Both the position numbers and the translations under genes were made by a program. Below, piece after piece: positions 57,613 to 64,000 of a stretch of 64,000 nt of DNA (its first letter is position 1; every line of letters begins with the position of its first letter). The stretch is from positions 14,412,759-14,476,758 of the forward strand of contig JAQNBH010000007.1 in assembly GCA_028752905.1 (NCBI GenBank), in the 5' to 3' direction. Source of the DNA: Cladorhizidae sp. MBARI D1340-BT2 (lineage: Eukaryota; Porifera; Demospongiae; Poecilosclerida; Cladorhizidae). Below the pieces are notes generated by a model. The model saw only the letters and a list, made by a program, of their open reading frames with translations, did not search any database and was not told where the DNA came from.

Positions 57613-59046
57613 ATGGATGAGGATGAGGAAACCCCTCACGCAAGCCGATTTGACTGGTTCATGGACCGATGGGCTGCCATCGAAGAAGATCGAGACACGA
57701 AGGGGGATGCACGAAGGGAGGAGGATCGGGTCCGTCAGCAAAGACAGCACGAACAGCAGGCTCAAATAATGGAACTGCTGGCCGAGGCCCAAAGAGATAG
57801 ACGGGCAGAAGCTAGAGCATCTCCACCACCTGCACCCCCCAAGTTGACCGTTCAGAAGTTCCAGGAGGGTCACGATGATATGAGTTGCCTTTCTGGATAC
57901 GTTTGAGGTGACAGCTAGGGCAGGAAGTTGGCCAAACCATCAGTGGGCCATCATTCTGAGAGGTTCTCTAGCAGGAGCCGGACTGACCGTGATGGCAGCA
58001 ATGGCCGCCGGAGACCAGAATGACTACGAGACAGTGAAAACCGAGCTGCTAAGAGAGTACCAGGTGACGACGGAAACCTACCAGAAAAAGACCTTCGAAA
58101 TCCCCTTCAACTCAACCAGCCCTGAGGCTTGGTTCACAAATCATCGTCATTATTTTCACCGATGGCTATCATCTTCTCCAAACAACACCGCCGATACAGT
58201 GCTGATGGAGACTACCATGACAAGGTTGCCGAGATGGCTTGAGGCCAACATGAGGAATATCAACCTAGCCATGTACGACGAACTCGCAGAAGCAGTGGTT
58301 AGACATCTCTCCAACCTACCAAAGGAAGGAGCCGACCACAAGCCGATGGCAAGAACACCACAACCCTCGCGATCTCTCTGACCCGAACAGCCGAAAGCAC
58401 ACAACCCTGAGGACAGAGAGCCCCGATGGTTCTCAAGAGGATACCAACCCCAAGGGGGGGTATCTAACGGGAAGCGAAAGAAATCCCAACCCGATACCAT
58501 TGAGTGATATAAGGTGCTTCTCGTGCAATCGGCTGGGACACTACCGAAAGGACTGCCGAGTGAAGCCCGAGCGAGCCCAGCTATGCACAGGAAAGCCGGG
58601 GCCGACCCCGACAAATGAGTGGCTGAGACAAGCCAAGATAGACAGCAGGGATGCTGTGGTGTGGCTGGACACAGGCTGCACCCGGTCTCTGGTCCACCCC
58701 AGGTGCCTTCACGGAAAGCGGAGACTCGGATGGAGAATTCCATACTCAATGGCAAGCGCCAAGATCACTTGGTTTCCAGCCGTGAAGATAGTAGAGAAAG
58801 ACTACTCTCATTGTGGGTGTCTCAGCACACCTACAGACAGACATGCTCGTGGGCCAAGACATGCCTGAGCTGGCGGAATTGTTACGAGGCAAGATGGTCT
58901 CAGGGAACCCGAAAAACCCTGGAGACATGAGTCCAGAGAAAGCATTTGTATCGACAAGAGCCCAGACCACGAAACTGGTTCTGGATGCAGATAAGGACAG
59001 AGAGCAGCAAGCGGCGAACGGAGTTCAACTCTCGAGTCCTGAATAA
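57613..59046 (+). pseudogene. E2b gag and protease
   Basis: ATG 57,613 (MDEDEETPHASRFDWFMDRW) is preferred to 57,538 because the same start is used in E2a. The capsid frameshift near 57,890 is shared with E2a. Frame 57,908-58,381 includes LRGSLAGAGLTVMAAMAAGD and PEAWFTNHRHYFHRWLSSSP, complete where E2a has lost 22 bp. A stop at 58,379 follows RSL. The zinc knuckle CFSCNRLGHYRKDC and the protease AVVWLDTGCTRSLVHPRC are in frame 58,500-58,868, and the PR C-terminus (LVGQDMPELAELLRGK) is in another frame. Overall order and length match E1. Confidence 0.85.
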
Positions 59047-59154
59047 CCACCGAATGGAGAGGACAACTCAAGCACAACCCCTCTTTTTGAGGACTCACCA
59101 CTTCAGGCAGAGACCCAGGGAGGAGCAGGGTTTCCTTTCCAGTACGAAGAGGAT

Positions 59155-60193
59155 TTGTTTCTGAAACCACAGCCGAAGGAGCCAAAGGAAAAAATTACCA
59201 AACCCTGGTGGCCAGAGAATGTGATTCCAGATGAACTCAAGGACTTGCAGAAGACAGAACCCACTCTCCAAAAAGCGCGAGAGGATGCCAACTCCAACGG
59301 ACAAAAGTACAGATGGGAGGAGGGATTATTGGTACGAAGGCCAATCGAACAGACAGGACAACCCCTCATCATGGTGCCACAACTCAACCGAATTGAGATT
59401 CTACGACTTGCCCATAGCTCGCCAATTGAGGAACAATATGGCCAAGAACGCATGATGAGTACAATACACAGGTCAATGGATTGGCCTGGTCTGCACGAAG
59501 ATGTTCGTGAGTTTTGTAAAGTTTGTCCTAAGTATCAGAGGGTTAAACCAGCCACTCCCCAATATGCACCCTTGCATTCTCTACCAGTAATAGGCCAGCC
59601 TTTTAAACGCCTGGCAATGGATATCTTTGGGCCTTTGAGTAGGACTAAGAAGGGGAATAAGTACGTGCTTGTGGTAATAGACTGTGCCACAAAGTGGCCA
59701 GAAGCTTCCCCCATCCCCAACACCACCACAGAAACAATTATTGGGCGCCTCTTGGACGTAACAGCCAAAATAGGCATGCCCGAAGAGATTCTGTCAGACA
59801 ATGGGTCTAATTTCATTTCTAGGACTATGAGTCAATTTTGCAACCTCACGGGTATTAAGCAGATTAGGACCTCCGGTCACCTCCCCATACAACCCCCAAA
59901 CAGATGGTATGGTGGAGAGATTCAATGCCACGCTGAAACAATTGCTGAGAAAACTGATACAGAAGAGGGTAGATGAGAGAGAGTGGGATGATTACTTGCC
60001 CTTCATTTTGTGGTCATATAGAGCCACCAAACACAGAAGCACTGGGTTTTCCGCCCATGAGCTGGTCTACGGGAAACCCATGAACACCCCAATAATTGAG
60101 GTAGCTAGGCTCTGGAAAGGAGAAGACCCAGAGTCAGAAATCGAGATAGTTGGATATCTTCGAAATCTGAGGAATAAGCTAGCAGTAGTCTGA
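59155..60193 (+). pseudogene. E2b integrase
   Basis: Frame 59,155-59,976: linker (PKEPKEKITKPWWPENVIPD), a zinc finger in which the usual second His and last Cys are changed (AHSSPIEEQYGQ; CKVCPKYQRV), and the core with D in LAMDIFGPLSR and D in LSDNGSNFIS. A frameshift near 59,875 moves the Glu segment (MVERFNATLKQLLRKL) to frame 59,909-60,193, which continues LWSYRATKHRSTGFSAHELV. The copy is inactive through the frameshift and the Cys change. Upstream of RT as in E1. Confidence 0.88.
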
Positions 60194-60249
60194 GAGATGG
60201 CTTTTAGTACAGAGACTAAAAGGCAAAAATTGGTCACAAGATACAATAT

Positions 60250-61148
60250 GACAAAAAGGCCAGAGAAAGGAAATTTGAGGTGGGAGATGAGGTATTGGTA
60301 TTTCGCCCCAGGAGATTAAACAAACTCCTTAACGAGTGGCAGGGACCAATGACAATCACTAAGAAACTTACCAGTGTAACTTTCCAAGTCACTGCAGGTC
60401 AGGGTTCACAGAGCCTCCGGGTCTACCACGTGAACGGGATGAAGGCTTGGCACTCACCCGTTTTAACCGCATTGGCGGCCGCGGAGTGCACTCCGACCGA
60501 GAACCCTGGACCAGGACAAGTCATCACAACAACTCATCTCAACGCGTCACAGACCAAGGAGTTGGAGCAACTTACCAATGAGTTTGCCGGTCTGTTTAGT
60601 GACAAACCAGGCCGGACGGAAGTGGTCGAGCACATCATCACCATGGGAGACGCCTCACCCATATTATGTTTACCAGCATACAGACTACCTCATACATCGC
60701 ATGAATTCCTGAGAGAGGAAATAGGTGATTTGCTACAACAAGGATTGATTGTACCATCCAAGAGCCCCTGGGCGGCTCCTGTGGTAATAGTGCCCAAATC
60801 AGATGGCACAAAACGGTTGTGCATAGACTATCGCAAGTTAAATCTAGTGACGCAAGCAGACCCGTATCCCGAGGATAGAAGAACTCATTGACAAGGTGGG
60901 AGGGTCGAGATGGATATCCACCATGGACCTGACAAAGGGGTATTGGCAAGTACCCATTGGGAAGGCAAGTCAACCCAAGACCGCCTTCGTCACTCCATGG
61001 GGAAAGTACCAATTTACTGCCATGCCCTTTGGTCTAGCCTCTGCCCTCTCTACCTTCCAACGATTGATGGATGACGTACTAACGGACACCACGTCCTATG
61101 CAGCCCCTTATTTAGACGACATAATCATCTTCAGTGCAACCTGGGAGT
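60250..61148 (+). pseudogene. E2b integrase C-terminus and reverse transcriptase
   Basis: Frame 60,280-60,891 begins with the integrase C-terminal module ([31 protein letters not shown]), then a linker and [18 protein letters not shown] start, [40 protein letters not shown] 5-base loss relative to E2a near 60,870 shifts the frame to 60,896-61,150: STMDLTKGYWQVPIGKASQ, AAPYLDDIIIFSATWE, then TAG at 61,148. The same TAG occurs in E2a. The catalytic YLDD is intact. Confidence 0.88.
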
Positions 61149-61933
61149 AGCATGTACGCCACCTCACAGCCGTGTTTCAGAGACTAGAGCAGGCTGGTCT
61201 GAAAGTAAACAAGAAGAAGTGCCAGTTTGCTCGAAACGAATGTATTTACCTGGGACATCAGGTGGGGTTCGGCAAGATTCGGCCAGTACAGGCGAAGGTG
61301 AATGCAATAACAAAATGTGTGCAACCAAAGACCAAGAAAGACATAAGGGCCTCTCTAGGAATTTGCGGGTTTTACCGCAAATTAATCCCAGACTTCTCCA
61401 CAATCGCCACCCCCCTCTCTAACTCAACCAGGAAGGATGAAACAAACCACATCGAATGGTCGCAAGATAAACAAACAGCCTTCACCACATTGAAGGATCG
61501 ATTAACCAACTACCCAATCCACAGAACACCACAATGGGGGAAGAAGTTCTACTTACAGACGGACGCCTCCAATTGTGGGATTGGGTATGTACTGTCACAG
61601 CTGGACGAGGACGGGGAAGACCACCCACTCACGCATGGATTTAGGAAACTACTAGCACGCGAGACAAGATACTCGGCCATAGAGAGAGACGCCTTGGCTA
61701 TCATAGAGGGAATCAAACATTTCAGAACCTATTTGGAAGGAGTAAAGTTCGAGATCCAGACTGACCACAACCCCTTGACGTATATGGACAGAATGAAAGA
61801 CATGGAAGGATTGCCCGCTGGCACATGCTAATGCAACAATACAACTATGAGATTACTTACCGTTCTGGAGCGAAGAATGGCAATGCCGACGGACTAAGCC
61901 GAGAGTTCGACTCATGGCTAGAGGAGGGGTAGA
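61149..61933 (+). pseudogene. E2b RT C-terminus and RNase H
   Basis: Frame 61,172-61,831: MFQRLEQAGLKVNKKKCQFA, CIYLGHQVGFGKIRPVQAKV, LGICGFYRKLIPDFSTIA, then RNase H with LQTDASNCGIGYVLSQLDED (first Asp), SAIERDALAIIEGIKH (Glu) and IQTDHNPLTYMDR (Asp). The end YRSGAKNGNADGLSREF is in another frame after 61,831. It degrades the RNA strand during cDNA synthesis. Catalytic residues are all present. Purine tract gaggaggggtaga and LTR 3 follow. Confidence 0.88.
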
Positions 61934-62531
61934 TGTCAGGGAAAGAACAGTCATCCTTATTACCTGACATGGACCCACCACCACTCCCTAGCCACAACCA
62001 CACACCACAACCGTACACCACAAAGAGAAACCACAGAGGAAGCCACAACAGAACAGACCTGAAGGAAGGAAGAAGGACAAGTCTTTTGTTAGATTGAACG
62101 GAGACAATCTATTATTACACTATGAGTAGTGTACTGAATAGAAGGTTCTATGATGTGCTGATTGGTTATGTATGTCATGTGCTAGATATAAAAGGACTGG
62201 GCAATGCCCTAGAGAAGAGAGAGAAAACTGAGAAGAATAGAAACTCAAGTAGAGTAAGAGACTTGTGTTACTGAACTATGCTGCAGTATATAATATATAT
62301 TGACCATCTATAATTATATCTGAGAACTACAGGGTCTGGACCAGCTCCTCAGAGATAGGACAGACTGGAAAGACGACTGGTCTAAATAGATGACTGGCGA
62401 ATCAATAGCCGACCATTGTATTTAGGCGACACGGAGAATTTACCCGAGTAGACTGGGATCATCTATTCAGTATTATTATATCTAGGCAGAGGCAGTAAGA
62501 CCTAGTGAGGAGAGGGTAAATATCCCCGACA
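61934..62531 (+). repeat. E2 LTR 3 (598 bp)
   Basis: The 3' LTR of E2b, near-identical to LTRs 1 and 2; TATAAAAG at 62,187-62,194. Followed by the target duplication accaa and resumed E1 coding sequence. Confidence 0.95.
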
Positions 62532-63148
62532 ACCAACAACTAAAAAGGGTGTGGAGCTTTTTGGGGATTGTGTGGGTACTATAGAAAATTCATACCCAAT
62601 TTCTCGACTATAGCCACCCCCCTTTCAGACCTTACTAAAAAGGATAAACCCAACTTAATTGAGTGGAATGAGCATATCCAACAGGCTTTCCAGAAATTGA
62701 AAACAGTTACCAATAACCCAGTTCTATCCACACCTAATTGGCATAGATCATTTATCTTACAAACTGATGCCTCTGATAGTGGCATAGGTTTTGTTCTTGA
62801 CCAGATTGATGAGTTGGGAGATGAACACCCAATCGCCTATGCATCCAGGAAACTTCATCCACCAGAGAGGACATATTCGACCATTGAGAAAGAAGCCCTG
62901 GCGGTTATCGAAGGAACCAGACACTTTCGCGTTTATCTGGAGGGTACCAAATTTACGACCCAGACTGACCACAATCCGTTGACATACCTGTCACGACTGA
63001 AAGATAGCCATGGAAGACAAGCACGATGGGCTCTGCTGATGAAACCATACAACTACAAGGTTAGGTTGTACATAAGCCTGGCACATGCAATGCCAATGCT
63101 GATGGCCTATCACGAGAGCATGGCTCTCACTTCAATGATGGGGGGGGG
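62532..63148 (+). CDS. E1 RT C-terminus and RNase H (continuation)
   Basis: Continues the E1 pol frame cut at 51,655. VWSFLGLCGYYRKFIPN is the RT connection, readable from 62,547. RNase H follows with LQTDASDSGIGFVLDQI (Asp), STIEKEALAVIEGTRHF (Glu) and TQTDHNPLTYLSRLKD (Asp). The expected final block (ANADGLSR type) is degraded (LAHAMPMLMAYHES, frame drift). The G-run tract before 63,149 is the polypurine tract. Amino-acid sequence is closely related to E2 but distinct, so E1 and E2 are sister families. Confidence 0.85.
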
Positions 63149-63622
63149 TGTCAGGGAGCATCCTGACAACCACCTCTGGAAAAGGAGGAACAACCTGTGG
63201 GAATCATTCACCTGATTACTCAGAAGGTGTAAAACCACAGAGATCAGAGAAGACAGACTACCCACAAAACCACTACGTGAACTGTGAAAGAGTCTATAAA
63301 AAAAAAAGAACAGCAAAGAGAAAAGAAGAACAGAAAGCGAACGATTAAGAAAGACAATTAAGACTGAGTAAGTCTATCATCCAACGAGATAGATAACTAG
63401 TGATATTGTACTTATTGATATATGTTTTTAATGTGCATTTGAGCCATTGTTTTATTGTTCTTTAATTCCTAACAAGCTCTAGTGAGGGAGTGATGTTAGT
63501 ATATTGGTCTTACCAAGGTCTTGAGGGCAAGAGGTGTGGTACATCTAGATTCTCAGGCAAGGGTTTGGCATCATCAGAAACTGCTAGTGACTTATAAGAG
63601 GTCACAGGGAGAGTTTCTGACA
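63149..63622 (+). repeat. 3' LTR of E1 (474 bp)
   Basis: Same start (TGTCAGGGAGCATCCTGACA) and end (GTTTCTGACA) as the 5' LTR, but with a single unit where the 5' LTR has a tandem duplication. Followed by ttcag, the target duplication. Confidence 0.92.
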
Positions 63623-63627
63623 TTCAG

Positions 63628-64000
63628 GATGCTCTGCTTTTGCTGCGTCATTCCTTCTCCATTCCTAAGTTGCTTGACCTACTTCGTACTGCACCATGTT
63701 TTCTGTCAAACAAGCTACAGGATTTTGATGACACTCTAAGGGAGATAGTTAGTTCCATTATCAACAACCATTTTGATGTTTTAGACTGTGTAGCCTCAAT
63801 TTTAACGCTGAGTGAGAGTCACTGCTTAAAGTCCGAGCATTGAAAGTGGTGGAATGGGCTAAGGGCAATATCAAACAGGCAATGGCCATTGGTTCGGAGT
63901 TAGTTCTGCTAGTCGAGCATTGTGCATCCCACCAAGCATGCACAGCAACAGAGCTCACTTTTTGGGCACAACGAACTCGATCATGCTTCATGTTTTCAGG
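63628..64000 (+). pseudogene. Non-LTR-type reverse transcriptase, 3' part
   Basis: Directly after the E1 target duplication the frame reads ALLLLRHSFSIPKLLDLL and RTAPCFLSNKLQDFDDTLRE. This is the segment that follows the RT core in the same family as the fragment ending at 47,222. It breaks up near 63,840 with stops and runs off the window. With the 16.4-kb insertion removed, the two parts abut with a one-base frame offset. Confidence 0.8.

Larger units (their letters stand above)
51656..62531 (+). mobile_element. E2: tandem pair of Gmr1-like LTR elements sharing a central LTR
   Basis: Three LTRs, 51,656-52,254, 56,763-57,370 and 61,934-62,531, separate two internal regions (E2a and E2b). 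The whole is flanked by a perfect 5-bp target duplication accaa (51,651-51,655 and 62,532-62,536) inside the RT gene of E1. Each internal region starts with a TGGTGGCAGC primer-binding site and ends with the purine tract gaggaggggtaga. Both copies share a gag frameshift and an RT stop, so they descend from one defective copy. E2a also has an inverted pol segment. Confidence 0.93.
47223..63622 (+). mobile_element. LTR retrotransposon E1 (Gmr1-like order), interrupted by the E2 tandem
   Basis: The 5' LTR is 47,223-47,776 and the 3' LTR is 63,149-63,622, flanked by ctcag (47,218-47,222) and ttcag (63,623-63,627), a 5-bp target duplication with one mismatch. The primer-binding site TGGTAGCTGTGGGATC is at 47,779. 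A G-run purine tract ends at 63,148. Internal order: gag, zinc knuckle, protease, integrase, RT (to 51,655), then the 10.9-kb E2 insertion, then the rest of RT and RNase H (62,532-63,140). Without E2 the element would be about 5.5 kb. It inserted into a non-LTR RT gene. Confidence 0.92.

Noticed and set aside
1..64000. tRNA, rRNA or snRNA genes
   Set aside because: I saw no cloverleaf with the A and B boxes and no conserved rRNA words. A covariance search would be needed to exclude them.

Overview
This window looks like an AT-rich nuclear genome segment from an early-branching animal, most likely a sponge (inference, moderate confidence). The host genes are metazoan in type and split by GT-AG introns: fibronectin type III (FN3) exons, a receptor-tyrosine-kinase-like gene, and a phospholipase-B1-like remnant. 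All of them lie on the minus strand. I see no operons, no CRISPR array and no RNA gene. Most of the window is transposable elements in various stages of decay, so many reading frames are broken.

Layout. (1) 1.6-6.6 kb: a minus-strand element with a DUF7869-like protein, with a ZMYM1-type hAT transposon inserted almost at its left end. (2) 10.7-11.0, 18.9-19.8 and 23.7-24.0 kb: FN3 exons of a decaying minus-strand gene. A 43-bp minisatellite lies in one intron. (3) 12.2-17.5 kb: a young, GC-rich Ty3/gypsy retrotransposon with 208-bp LTRs and a 5-bp target duplication. (4) 21.9-25.0 kb: a hAT zinc-finger fragment, a broken coiled-coil frame and the phospholipase-B1-like remnant. (5) 27.8-32.5 kb: a 3'-truncated minus-strand LTR element (called E0 here) with its 5' LTR. 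(6) 32.1-43.5 kb: a roughly 4-kb inverted duplication whose arms flank a 3.5-kb spacer. The right arm is the middle of the kinase gene. The left arm is a reversed copy of the same exons. (7) 46.0-64.0 kb: a three-level nest. A non-LTR-type reverse transcriptase is interrupted at 47,222 and resumes at 63,628. The interruption is LTR element E1 (47,223-63,622). E1 is itself interrupted by a tandem pair of LTR elements, E2a and E2b (51,656-62,531), which share a central LTR.

How the parts relate. E0, E1 and E2 all carry integrase upstream of reverse transcriptase. That is the order of Gmr1-like Ty3/gypsy elements, unlike the standard RT-integrase order of the 12-17 kb element. E0 has a SCAN-like segment in its capsid region. 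E2a carries a clean 2.6-kb internal inversion of its pol region. The kinase gene has Asn in place of both catalytic Asp residues (HRN and NFG), plus likely frameshifts and a junction stop. It is therefore a pseudokinase, a pseudogene, or both in succession.

Limits: exon borders, repeat borders and mismatch counts were read by eye. Family names rest on motif recognition, not database searches. Single-base frameshifts could be real decay or sequencing error.
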